DNA from: Bifidobacterium sp. ESL0775
Lineage (GTDB): Bacteria > Actinomycetota > Actinomycetes > Actinomycetales > Bifidobacteriaceae
Length of the DNA: 64,000 nt
Reading direction: 5' to 3'
NCBI RefSeq assembly: GCF_029395475.1
Contig: NZ_CP113917.1
Location: 1,550,001-1,614,000 of the forward strand
Part shown: in pieces, positions 34,442 through 42,117 of the stretch
Layout: each line of letters begins with the position of its first letter
How positions within the stretch are numbered: position 1 is the stretch's first letter
Position numbers and translations under genes: made by a program
Notes under the pieces: model-generated
The model's input: the letters and a program-made list of their open reading frames with translations, nothing else
Database searches by the model: none
Told to the model about the DNA's origin: nothing

Positions 34442-34689
34442 CGGGCATCACCCGCCATCGGGTTCGCCGGTTCGAACAGAGCGTCTACATCGGCCATATA
34501 CACACGAAGCAGCGCGTTCTTGCCGCCATGCGGGCTCGGATGGCGGTAGGCCATAAGGTCGCCGCGAGCGATGTCACGATACAGAAGGTCAGGAGAAACA
34601 CCCCAGCGCTTCGCAGCACAGGAAACAGACACGAATGAGTGGTCTAAACTGACATTGTTGTTACTATGGGTACCCACTATTGTAGGCAT
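34438..34689 (-). CDS. Small helix-turn-helix (excisionase-like) protein
   Basis: An 83-aa protein with an AlpA/MerR-like winged-helix look: FVSVSCAAKRWGVSPDLLYR forms the likely recognition helix-turn-helix (about 18-38), and GDLMAYRHPSPHGG... is the wing before a VYMADVDALFEP tail. Proteins of this type act as excisionases or as regulators of the integrase and replication genes. AAGGAGCATT precedes the ATG at 34689. It starts the minus-strand replication and mobilization operon and overlaps the helicase start (ATGA). Confidence 0.75.
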   Translation of the reverse strand: MPTIVGTHSNNNVSLDHSFVSVSCAAKRWGVSPDLLYRDIARGDLMAYRHPSPHGGKNALLRVYMADVDALFEPANPMAGDAR

Positions 34690-34951
34690 AATGCTCCTTA
34701 GCATCACACCCTTGCGAGAGAGTACGCGCAACAGCGATACACATATTACGTGATTTAGATAATTTGCTGGGCCGAACCCATGACATTTTTAAATGCCAAC
34801 AAACCACTAGGTACAATGTCAATGATAGCAATTATGCAGTTACTATGCAAACTTCACGCTAATAGCGATAAACGCATGTGTCTACATAAACGTTAGCTAG
34901 CCACATAAAATAGGACAAAAGCATGAGTACGATCAGAAGAAATGAATAATT
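34690..34951. promoter_or_regulatory. AT-rich divergent promoter region
   Basis: About 260 AT-rich bases between the excisionase-like gene (minus) and the unknown gene at 34952 (plus). Both promoters should lie here; no clear -35/-10 pair with correct spacing was singled out. Confidence 0.45.
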
Positions 34952-35635
34952 ATGGCAGAAAATAATGCAACACAAGATTTTAGCCGAGTCGTGATCCGCT
35001 GTGAAAATTCCGAAACTCATAGGAGGAACGGAAAACAAGCAGCGCCCGTACTAGCAGAGTATTGGCGAGATGGGCAGAACCGGATCTACCGGCCAGATAT
35101 ATTTAACCATTGGGAAGATCCGTCAAACCCCGGCACCTTTAAAGTGTATCCATTTGGTGTGGATCGATGCCCCCAATGCCACAAGAACAACCCTATATCC
35201 ATAGAAAAGACGCGTCTGGAGCTCGAAAGGCTCTGGGACATCCTGCGATATCCTGCAGTTTTAAAAAAACTTGACGCGAGCCGATTTTCACTCGATGAAG
35301 AATACGTTCAAGGTATTCATGACGATATCCTTCCGATTTTCGATAACATCGAACGTTATAAGCACGATCTTCTGGCATCTGACGGATCTGGGCTCCAGAA
35401 GGATCTCAAAGACCTCGATCCCATCGAAAAAGAAAAATATGAGTACCTATACGATGAATCTGAGCTGATGGAGGAGGAAGTCGAAGAAACCAGATCCGGG
35501 AACGGCTCCTTCACGATAGCCATACCTGCATCCCGATTCGCTTCCCTCCTGTCAAACAGACAATACGAACGGAACGTATTTTCCCTAGCCATACATGAAG
35601 GCTACAGGCCACAGTTACAGGCTACGCACGAATAA
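34952..35635 (+). CDS. Unknown protein next to the right end of the element
   Basis: A 227-aa soluble protein with no recognised family. It has C17 (VIRCENSETH) and a CPQC pair (C73, C76) that could form a small zinc site. An acidic helical middle (about 84-170, e.g. IEKTRLELERLWDIL) follows, and the C-terminal part FTIAIPASRFASLL...NVFSLAIHEGYRPQ looks globular. The ribosome site is weak (AGAAGAA 15 bases before ATG), so the start is not certain. Base composition is AT-richer than the host. It is transcribed toward the right att site, the usual place for accessory cargo, and could be a defence or antitoxin-like gene, but nothing shows this. Confidence 0.65.
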   Translation: MAENNATQDFSRVVIRCENSETHRRNGKQAAPVLAEYWRDGQNRIYRPDIFNHWEDPSNPGTFKVYPFGVDRCPQCHKNNPISIEKTRLELERLWDILRYPAVLKKLDASRFSLDEEYVQGIHDDILPIFDNIERYKHDLLASDGSGLQKDLKDLDPIEKEKYEYLYDESELMEEEVEETRSGNGSFTIAIPASRFASLLSNRQYERNVFSLAIHEGYRPQLQATHE

Positions 35636-35659
35636 CGGAATAAACAACATTTCGGCAAC

Positions 35660-35707
35660 GGTGTCCAACCAAAATATTATTTCTATTGGACACCTATTGG
35701 ACACCTG
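35660..35707. repeat. Right-end 11-mers (candidate integrase arm sites)
   Basis: TTGGACACCTA at 35686-35696 and TTGGACACCTG at 35697-35707 repeat the left-end tandem. An inverted partial copy GGTGTCCAA lies at 35660-35668. Confidence 0.65.
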
Positions 35708-35745
35708 GAAAAAGTAAATCCGCGGAATCGTTGAAATTCCGCGGA
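35707..35745 (-). terminator. Element-borne replacement terminator for tRNA-Arg
   Basis: TCCGCGGAAT at 35719-35728 pairs with ATTCCGCGGA at 35736-35745; the minus strand then runs TTTACTTTTT. It resembles the host hairpin at 24454-24487 in sequence and lies just 3' of the intact tRNA, inside the element. Confidence 0.75.
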
Positions 35746-35753
35746 ATTGAATG

Positions 35754-35785
35754 GTGCGCACGGCAGGATTCGAACCTGTAACCTG
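35754..35785. repeat. Right attachment repeat within tRNA-Arg
   Basis: 32 bases identical to 24494-24525. The recombination crossover lies somewhere inside this identity block. Confidence 0.9.
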
Positions 35786-35828
35786 CTGATCCGTAGTCAG
35801 CTGCTCTAATCCATTGGGCTACGTGCGC
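35755..35828 (-). tRNA. tRNA-Arg (anticodon ACG)
   Basis: Cloverleaf read on the minus strand: acceptor stem GCGCACG/CGTGCGC, D arm GCCC...GAGC, anticodon stem GCTGA/TCAGC with loop CTACGGA (anticodon ACG), and T loop TTCGAAT. The first T-stem pair is A-C. A73 is followed by CCA encoded in the DNA (35752-35754). ACG, with A34 read as inosine, is the standard tRNA for CGU/CGC/CGA. Its 3' half is the attachment site of the mobile element. Confidence 0.96.
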
Positions 35829-35861
35829 AGTGTCAAGAACCTTGTTTTTGACAACTCATCT

Positions 35862-35890
35862 AATATAACGTTTCGGGTCGATTCTCGCAA
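35862..35890 (-). promoter_or_regulatory. Promoter of tRNA-Arg
   Basis: On the minus strand, -35 TTGCGA (35890-35885) and -10 TATATT (35867-35862) are separated by 17 bases, about 34 bases upstream of the tRNA 5' end. The leader between them and the tRNA has TGTCAA/TTGACA inverted repeats. Confidence 0.7.
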
Positions 35891-36123
35891 GCATAGGCGT
35901 GTCGCGAAGGCACATCAATGCATTACATAACGATCTGGAATCATGTCCCGCAATTCATGGAAAACCGTTCGCTGATGGTCATCCAAACCTCCACGAACGA
36001 ACTCCATCAGTCGATAGCAGGTATGAATATCTGAAACATCAACAACGACAAAACAAAAGCTTCAAGCCTTGTCATTCAAGACACCAGTCAAAACCATAAC
36101 CCAGAAAACAAGTAACGTTCCGC
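35891..36123. other. Gene-free stretch between tRNA-Arg promoter and clpX
   Basis: About 230 bases with no gene. It lies downstream of clpX on the minus strand; no strong terminator hairpin was seen. Confidence 0.4.
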
Positions 36124-37545
36124 TTATCCGAACGCGTGTACCTTGCTGCGACGCGAAGAATGCCCGGACGAGGCCGACGAAACCACCATCTTCGGCACGC
36201 CCTCACCGCTGACGGCGGAAGCGTCCACGATAACCTGCTGAACATCGTTCATCTCCGGAAGCTGGAACATCGTCTCCTCAAGCGTCTTTTCAATGATGGA
36301 ACGTAGTCCGCGGGCACCGGTTCCCTCTCTAATCGCCTTGGCGGCGATGGCGGCGATGGCCTCATCGGTGAACGAGAGTTTGACCCCGTCGACGGCGAAA
36401 AGCTTGCGGTATTGCTTGACCAGCGCATTGGCCGGGCGCACGAGGATATCGCGCAGATCCTGCTCGGTGAGTTCGTCGAGCACGCTGACTACCGGCAGTC
36501 TGCCGATGAATTCGGGCAGCAGTCCGAAATCGCCCAGATCATCCGCATCGACCTGCCGCAACAGATCGGCTTTGCTTTCGTCGTGCTCGTGCAGGGTGGC
36601 GGTGAAACCACTTTCCTGCGCACCGAGCCGCTTGCGGACGATGGCGTCGAGACCGACGAACGCGCCGCCACAAATGAAGAGGATGTCGCGCGTGTCCATC
36701 TTGACGGTGTTCTGATCGCGGTGCTTGCGCGTACCCTCACCTTCCAGCGGCACCGAGGCGATGGTGCCTTCGAGGATCTTCAGCAGCGCCTGCTGCACGC
36801 CCTCCCCACTCACGTCACGGGTCAGCGAGGCGCTTTCACCACTTTTGCGCGCGATCTTGTCAATCTCATCAATGTAAACGATGCCGTGCTGTGCCCGATC
36901 CACATCGCCGTCAGCGGCCTGCAGGAGCCGTTGCAACACGCTCTCCACGTCGTCGCCGATATAGCCGGCCTCGGTCAGCGTGGTGGCGTCCACAATGACG
37001 AATGGCACGTTCATCACGCGGGCGAGCGTCTGCGCCAGATAGGTCTTGCCAACGCCCGTGGGTCCAAGCAGCAGAATATTGGATTTGGCCACTTGAACGT
37101 CGACCAGAGGGTCACCACTTGATTTTCCAGAACGTTTGGAGGAACCTGCCTTGTTGTTTCCAGCGGTGACGGCTTTTCGCGCAGCACCCGATGCGGCAGC
37201 GGCCTTGCCCATCCCCGCGCCGGAGACGCGGCCACCCTCGCCCATCTCCATGTTGACGCGCTTGTAATGGTTGTAGACGGCCACGGAAAGGGTGCGCTTG
37301 GCCTGCGGCTGGCCGACCACGTACTGGTCGAGATAGGCGTATATTTCTGAAGGTTTGGGCAGGTTCAGCGCATTAATCTTGACTTCCTCGTCGGTGTCAT
37401 CGTTGATGAGGTCGACGCATTGGGCGATGCACTCGTCGCAGATCGCCGCACCCTGGCCGGTGACCAGCTTGCGCACCTGACGTTCGCTTTTGCCGCAGAA
37501 TCCGCAGCGCGGGACGGAGTCGTTATAATCCACCACGTCGCCCAT
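36124..37545 (-). CDS. clpX: ATP-dependent Clp protease ATP-binding subunit ClpX
   Basis: AAA+ unfoldase that feeds substrates to ClpP. The zinc-binding domain has C14, C17, C36 and C39 (CGFCGKS...CDEC). Walker A is GPTGVGKT at 161-168, Walker B VYIDEID at 223-229, and the RKH pore loop is at about 273-275. At 473 aa it is longer than usual because of a Gly/Ala/Lys/Ser-rich insertion of about 45 residues (about 103-148) between the domains. The ClpP-docking tripeptide, normally IGF, reads SGF at 312-314 (AQESGFTA). AAGGAGAAGG precedes the start. Located downstream of clpP1 and clpP2 on the same strand. Confidence 0.95.
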   Translation of the reverse strand: MGDVVDYNDSVPRCGFCGKSERQVRKLVTGQGAAICDECIAQCVDLINDDTDEEVKINALNLPKPSEIYAYLDQYVVGQPQAKRTLSVAVYNHYKRVNMEMGEGGRVSGAGMGKAAAASGAARKAVTAGNNKAGSSKRSGKSSGDPLVDVQVAKSNILLLGPTGVGKTYLAQTLARVMNVPFVIVDATTLTEAGYIGDDVESVLQRLLQAADGDVDRAQHGIVYIDEIDKIARKSGESASLTRDVSGEGVQQALLKILEGTIASVPLEGEGTRKHRDQNTVKMDTRDILFICGGAFVGLDAIVRKRLGAQESGFTATLHEHDESKADLLRQVDADDLGDFGLLPEFIGRLPVVSVLDELTEQDLRDILVRPANALVKQYRKLFAVDGVKLSFTDEAIAAIAAKAIREGTGARGLRSIIEKTLEETMFQLPEMNDVQQVIVDASAVSGEGVPKMVVSSASSGHSSRRSKVHAFG

Positions 37546-37631
37546 GCCTTCTCCTTACCGCGTCGCACGCTTTCAGCTCAGCCTGTCATGACCATTTGTT
37601 CGCCGCTTTTCCAGCAGCACATCCAATACGA

Positions 37632-37665
37632 CGATACCCCTCACGCGCGAACGCAAGGGGTATCG
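37632..37665. terminator. Hairpin between clpP2 and clpX
   Basis: A perfect 10-bp stem, CGATACCCCT (37632-37641) / AGGGGTATCG (37656-37665), with a GC-rich loop. T-rich sequence follows only on the plus strand, so on the clp transcript it may attenuate or process rather than terminate. Confidence 0.5.
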
Positions 37666-37734
37666 AATTATTTTTGTTGTAAATCTACACGGCGAATCGC
37701 GGCATAATCACTACCGTAACCGTTACCGCTACCA

Positions 37735-38406
37735 CTACTTGCGGTTGGCAAGCACCTCGTCGACCATGCCGTAATCCTTGGCCTCCTGGGCCGTCAGGAA
37801 GGTGTCGACCTCGATGTCCTTGCGGACGCGCTCGACCGACTGGCCGGTGTGCTTGGCAAGAGTCTCCTCGAGCCATTCGCGCATACGCAGCATTTCCTTG
37901 GCCTGGATCTCGATCTCGGTGGCCTTGCCAAATCCCTGATCGATGGCCGGCTGGTGGATGAGCACACGCGCGTTCGGGAGCATCAGACGCTTGCCCTTGG
38001 TACCAGCAGCCAAAATGACCGCAGCGGCCGAAGCGGCCTGGCCAAGGCAGACGGTCTGCACATCAGGCTTGATGTATTGCATCGTGTCATAGATGGCCGT
38101 CATCGCGGTCATCGAGCCGCCGGGAGAGTTGATGTACATCATCACGTCGCGGTTAGGGTCCTGGCTTTCCAGCACCAAGAGCTGAGCCATGATGTCGTCG
38201 GCGGAGGTGTCGTCCACCTGCACGCCCATGAAGATGATGCGATCCTCGAACAGACGGCTATACGCATCCTGCGTCTTCATACCGTACGGCGTCTTCTCGC
38301 TGAACTGCGGCATCACGTAACGGTTCTGGGGCGCAAAACCGGCCACGCCACGCGGGCCCGCGAGACGCTCGGCACGAGCTACAAACTTCGCTTCTTCACT
38401 TGCCAT
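37735..38406 (-). CDS. clpP2: ATP-dependent Clp protease proteolytic subunit (ClpP2)
   Basis: A serine peptidase subunit that in actinobacteria usually assembles with ClpP1 into a mixed tetradecamer. The catalytic triad is S126 in LGQAASAAA, H151 in VLIHQP and D201 in EVDTFLTAQEA; the INSPGGS handle region is at 92-98. An N-terminal propeptide-like stretch of about 45 residues is present. The ATG at 38406 follows GGGGAG; a GTG two codons upstream overlaps the clpP1 stop. It is translationally linked to clpP1 and followed by clpX 190 bases on. Confidence 0.93.
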   Translation of the reverse strand: MASEEAKFVARAERLAGPRGVAGFAPQNRYVMPQFSEKTPYGMKTQDAYSRLFEDRIIFMGVQVDDTSADDIMAQLLVLESQDPNRDVMMYINSPGGSMTAMTAIYDTMQYIKPDVQTVCLGQAASAAAVILAAGTKGKRLMLPNARVLIHQPAIDQGFGKATEIEIQAKEMLRMREWLEETLAKHTGQSVERVRKDIEVDTFLTAQEAKDYGMVDEVLANRK

Positions 38407-38408
38407 GT

Positions 38409-39038
38409 TCACTCCCCGTCCTTCTTGGTGCTCATCGTGCCCGGCGTGGTCACGATCTTATCGAAGAAACCGTATTCCAGCGCCTGCTGGGCGGTGAACC
38501 AGTGGTCGTATTCGTTGTCGCGGTAAATCTCTTCGAGGGTGTGGCCGGTCTGCTCGGCCGTGAGCTTCGAAAGGGTCTGCTTCATGTCCATGATCAGCTC
38601 GGCGTTGATGCGCACGTCGGTGGCCGTGCCGCCGATGCCGCCGGAAGGCTGGTGCATCAGGATACGGGCATGGGAAGTGGCGAAACGCTTGCCCTTGGTG
38701 CCGCTGGAAAGCAGGAACTGGCCCATGGAGGCCGCCATGCCGACAGCGACGGTGGCCACGTCGGGCTCAATGAGCTGCATGGTGTCGTAGATGGCCATGC
38801 CGGCGGTGATGGAACCGCCGGGCGAATTGATGTAAAGCCAGATGTCCTTCTTCGGGTCTTCGGCCGCGAGCATCAACATCTGGGCGCAGATGACGTTAGC
38901 GTTCTGATCCTTGACCTCGTCGCCAAGCCAGATGATGCGCTCCTTCAAGAGCCTATTGAAAATCGGATCCGTGATGGAGGGAGCGGAATCCTCCCCCTCG
39001 TCCATCGACGGCGTAGATGTCAGCAATCCTGCCACCAT
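38409..39038 (-). CDS. clpP1: ATP-dependent Clp protease proteolytic subunit (ClpP1)
   Basis: First of two adjacent ClpP subunits. 209 aa with catalytic S104 in [10 protein letters not shown]129 in [10 protein letters not shown] and an Asp in [19 protein letters not shown] is at 69-75. The N-terminal 20 residues are probably a propeptide removed on assembly. AAGGAGAT precedes the ATG at 39038; an upstream in-frame start has no site. The ClC channel gene ends 48 bases upstream on the same strand, so the clpP promoter may lie inside that gene or in the short gap. Confidence 0.93.
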   Translation of the reverse strand: MVAGLLTSTPSMDEGEDSAPSITDPIFNRLLKERIIWLGDEVKDQNANVICAQMLMLAAEDPKKDIWLYINSPGGSITAGMAIYDTMQLIEPDVATVAVGMAASMGQFLLSSGTKGKRFATSHARILMHQPSGGIGGTATDVRINAELIMDMKQTLSKLTAEQTGHTLEEIYRDNEYDHWFTAQQALEYGFFDKIVTTPGTMSTKKDGE

Positions 39039-39086
39039 ATCTCCTTGATATTCACGTTTTATTACCGTTAAAGATATTACCCGCAC

Positions 39087-40388
39087 TTATACGACAGCCC
39101 TCAGTTTTTTGCGCTGAGAACGAGAAACAAAGCCGATGAAACCGCGCGAAACCAGCGCCGACACGGCCACGCCGACACCGACCGGCACGAAGAAGGCCAT
39201 CGGTGCCCCCGTCAGTTCCATCACCAGGCACATTGCCATCAGCGGCGCCTGCTGAGAGGCGGCGAGCAACGCCGAAGCCCCGACCAACGCACACGCGGTG
39301 ACGGTGTCACCTGGGCTCAACAAAACCCACGCGAAACCGAGCAATGCGCCCAGTGTCGCACCTATCGAAATGCCAGGCTGGAGCACGCCGCCAGAAGCGC
39401 CGGAACGGATGGTGCCGAGCGTCAACACGACTTTGGCCACCAGCAGAGCCAGCAGAATCGGTATGAGGGCATCAGCCTCGCGGGCGGTGGCGGCAAAGGC
39501 GTATTGCGCCACGGAACGGCCGTTACCCATGATCTGCGGCAGCCATATCGCCACGATGCCAGTCGCCAGCGCGGCCAACGGCATCATCCAGAGGATGCCC
39601 GCGCCTTTGGGTTTGTTGCCTTCGGCCCATTGCGAGCCTTTGCGGAACAGCGCGCCGGCGATACCGCAGACAATGCCGGCGAGAACGGCGAACAAGGTCA
39701 GGCTCAGCGTCGAAATCACAGATTTGCCCATGGCGGACATCCCGTAGAACGTACCGCGCCCGCGGATCATCGAAGCGATATAGGCCGATACCGCCGAGGT
39801 GCCGAGCGCCAAGGTGACGGTTTCCATGCTGATGTCGGAAAGCAGGATCTCGATGGCGAAAAACGTGCCGGCGAGTGGGGCGTTGTAGACACCAGCAAGT
39901 CCTGCCGCCGCGGCTACGGCGACAACGGTCTTGCGGTCTTTTTCGTCGTTTAAATGGACAAGTTTCGAAAAGCGTTGCCCAAGCATCGCACCGAACTCGC
40001 GCGGTGCGACCTCACGGCCGATGGACGAGCCAGAACCCACGATGAAGATCTGCAACAAGACATGAACGGTGGTCTGCCAAACTGGCATTCGTTCCCCCGC
40101 CACGGCAATCTTCACTGACGGCACTTTGGTGGTTTTGGTACGCAGCAGCCACCAGACGACCGCCGCGAACACCGATCCGCCAACAATCGACGCGATGCGC
40201 CGCCACGCCGCCACCTGATAGGGGCTCGGATTCTGCGGGTTCTCGACATAGCCCAGCATGATCCGTTCGACACCGCTCAGCATCAGGCCGAGCAGGCCGG
40301 AACTCACGCCGACGACTCCCCCGAGCAGGAAGATGACGGCGGCGAGCAGGCCCAGCCGTTTCAATCCGCTATCGTTCTTTTCTTCCAC
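39087..40388 (-). CDS. ClC-family chloride channel/transporter
   Basis: A 433-aa integral membrane protein with about ten hydrophobic helices. ClC selectivity motifs are present in variant form: VGSGSSIGREVAP at about 118-130 (the usual GSGIP and GREGP regions) and GVYNAPLAGTFFAIE at about 165-180. The third motif region is GAxGGVLQPGISIGA (SGASGGVLQPGISIGATLG). Whether it is a Cl-/H+ exchanger or a channel, or moves fluoride, cannot be decided, since the helix-D and gating positions differ from model proteins. A long hydrophilic loop with charged residues precedes motif 1. It is followed at short distance by clpP1. Confidence 0.87.
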   Translation of the reverse strand: MEEKNDSGLKRLGLLAAVIFLLGGVVGVSSGLLGLMLSGVERIMLGYVENPQNPSPYQVAAWRRIASIVGGSVFAAVVWWLLRTKTTKVPSVKIAVAGERMPVWQTTVHVLLQIFIVGSGSSIGREVAPREFGAMLGQRFSKLVHLNDEKDRKTVVAVAAAAGLAGVYNAPLAGTFFAIEILLSDISMETVTLALGTSAVSAYIASMIRGRGTFYGMSAMGKSVISTLSLTLFAVLAGIVCGIAGALFRKGSQWAEGNKPKGAGILWMMPLAALATGIVAIWLPQIMGNGRSVAQYAFAATAREADALIPILLALLVAKVVLTLGTIRSGASGGVLQPGISIGATLGALLGFAWVLLSPGDTVTACALVGASALLAASQQAPLMAMCLVMELTGAPMAFFVPVGVGVAVSALVSRGFIGFVSRSQRKKLRAVV

Positions 40389-40688
40389 CAGCGCTTCTGA
40401 CTTTCCGCGACATTGATATGGAGGACGCGTTGCGCCACTTCCACTTAATTATCTTCAGACCAATATAATCGCGACCAAGAAAAACCGTCGCACCAATGCC
40501 AAATTCGATCGGCCACATTCATGCTGTCCACTTACATTGACAGCATTCGCAAAGCAAAAATGCAAAGAACCAAACAGTATTAAAAATCAACATCCATTGC
40601 AATAGACCTGAACCAAACAAACGAAAAGGGAGCCGGGCGAACCCGTACTCCCTTTTAGCGTTATTAGAGATTGATGATTACTCCGAAA
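40389..40688. other. Intergenic region between trigger factor and the ClC gene
   Basis: 300 AT-rich bases. The right end carries the trigger-factor terminator; the left part should contain the ClC promoter. No gene was seen. Confidence 0.5.
40624..40656 (-). terminator. Terminator of the trigger factor gene
   Basis: AAAAGGGAG (40624-40632) pairs with CTCCCTTTT (40648-40656), and an inner CGGG/CCCG stem closes the hairpin. The minus strand ends in CTCCCTTTTCG. It lies 33 bases after the tig stop. Confidence 0.85.
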
Positions 40689-42068
40689 TCACTCGGCCTC
40701 ATCTTGGTCGGAAAGCTCGTCGGCGACGGCGGCAGCGGCGGACGCGGCCTCGACGCTTTCGTTCTCCTCGGCATCCTCGACGGCCTCGTCCTCACCGAGG
40801 AACGGGGTCAGGTCGAGATCCTTGCCATCGCAGGTGAACTTGACGGCACGCATGCCGGCAAGCAGGCCCTTGGAACGGCCGACTTCCTGAACGGCGGAGC
40901 CAAGCTGGCCGTTCTGGACGATCGCGTTGATGAAGGCGCTCGGATCCATGCCATACTGCTGGGCGATGGAAGCGAGGAAGTTGGTGACATCGGCCTGGGA
41001 AACCTTGACGTCGAGCTGCTCGGCCAAAGTGTCGAGCACGATCTGGTCCTTGAGCTCCTTGTCGGCGGTCTCTTCGGCTTCCTTCTTCTGCTCGTCGGTG
41101 GCCTTCTCGGGATCGGCGGTGACCTGCTTCAAGCGCTCTTCGACCATGTCCTTGCGGACGCCTTCGGGCACCGGAATCTCCACGTCCTTCTTCAGGGCGT
41201 CGAGGAACGCATCGCGCGCCTCATTGGCCTGACGGCCTTCGCCGTCACGCTCGCACTGCTTGCGGATATCGGCCTTGAGCTCGTCCAAGGTGTCGAACTC
41301 GGAGGCTTCCTGGGCGAAATCATCGTCGAGCTTGGGCAGCTCTTCGGCCTTGACGGAGTTGACCTTGACCTTGATCTGGGCCTTCTCGCCTTCGTGGTCA
41401 CCACTTTCCAGCGTGCCTTCGAAGGTGGTCTCCTCGCCTGCGGACAGACCATCAAGCGCTTCGTCGATGCCGTCGAGCAGCTTGCCGCTGCCGAGCTCGT
41501 AGCTCACGCCTTCCTGGGAATCGACGGACTCACCGTCAATCTGGGCGTCAAGGTCGATGTTGGCGAAATCGCCCTTCTTGGCGGGACGATCGACACCCAC
41601 GAGGGTGCCAAAACGCTGGCGAAGGTTGTCGAGGCGCTTGTCGACGTCCTCATCGGTGACCTCGGTCTTGGGGACCTCAAGGGTTATGCCGTCGAGCTTC
41701 GGCAGCTCGATTTCAGGGCGGCGCTCGACGGTGGCGATGAACTTCACCTTGGTGTCGTCCTTCTCGCTGGTCGGCATTTCCTTGACATCCAGCTCGGGCT
41801 GGGCCATGGGGCGAATCTTCTTTTCCTCGAGGGCCTTGGAGTAAAGCTCCGGGACGGCGCTGTTGACGGCCTCGCCGGCGACGGCACCAAAGCCGACGCG
41901 CTGGTCGATGATCTTGCCCGGGACGTGGCCCTTGCGGAAGCCCGGGACGCTGATCTGCTTGGCGATCTCCTTGCGGGCTTGATCAAGATACGGGTCGAAC
42001 TCTTCCGGGTCGACGGTGACGGTGAGCTTCACCTTGGTGGGCTCGAGATTCCTCACGCTGATTTTCAC
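40689..42068 (-). CDS. tig: Trigger factor, ribosome-associated chaperone with PPIase domain
   Basis: Binds the ribosome exit tunnel and helps nascent chains fold. 459 aa: ribosome-binding domain (1-115) with the GFRKG signature at 43-47; FKBP-type peptidyl-prolyl isomerase domain at about 155-240 (KKGDFANIDLDAQIDG ... YELGSGKLLDGIDEAL); C-terminal helical arms (about 250-425). It ends in an acidic Glu/Ala/Ser tail (about 425-459), as in other actinobacteria. The start is clear, 49 bases after the RNase D stop. Confidence 0.96.
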   Translation of the reverse strand: MKISVRNLEPTKVKLTVTVDPEEFDPYLDQARKEIAKQISVPGFRKGHVPGKIIDQRVGFGAVAGEAVNSAVPELYSKALEEKKIRPMAQPELDVKEMPTSEKDDTKVKFIATVERRPEIELPKLDGITLEVPKTEVTDEDVDKRLDNLRQRFGTLVGVDRPAKKGDFANIDLDAQIDGESVDSQEGVSYELGSGKLLDGIDEALDGLSAGEETTFEGTLESGDHEGEKAQIKVKVNSVKAEELPKLDDDFAQEASEFDTLDELKADIRKQCERDGEGRQANEARDAFLDALKKDVEIPVPEGVRKDMVEERLKQVTADPEKATDEQKKEAEETADKELKDQIVLDTLAEQLDVKVSQADVTNFLASIAQQYGMDPSAFINAIVQNGQLGSAVQEVGRSKGLLAGMRAVKFTCDGKDLDLTPFLGEDEAVEDAEENESVEAASAAAAVADELSDQDEAE

Positions 42069-42117
42069 GCTAGTACTCCTGACGATTATTCCTACTACTT
42101 CTGCACTTAGGCAACCC

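Larger units (their letters stand above)
24494..35785. mobile_element. Integrative and mobilizable element in tRNA-Arg(ACG), about 11.3 kb
   Basis: A 32-bp perfect direct repeat of the tRNA 3' part bounds the region: 24494-24525 (fragment) and 35754-35785 (within the intact tRNA). Inside are a tyrosine integrase next to the left end, a serine recombinase, a MobV-type relaxase, a D5-type helicase, an excisionase-like protein, a possible oriT and cargo genes. No type IV secretion genes are present, so transfer would need a helper. Base composition is mosaic: 24.5-28 kb and 33-35.7 kb are AT-richer than the host, while 30.2-32.6 kb is very GC-rich. Confidence 0.88.

Noticed and set aside
40671..42110. 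479-codon plus-strand frame over trigger factor
   Set aside because: Low-complexity Gly/Leu/Asp antisense translation of tig, without a ribosome site.
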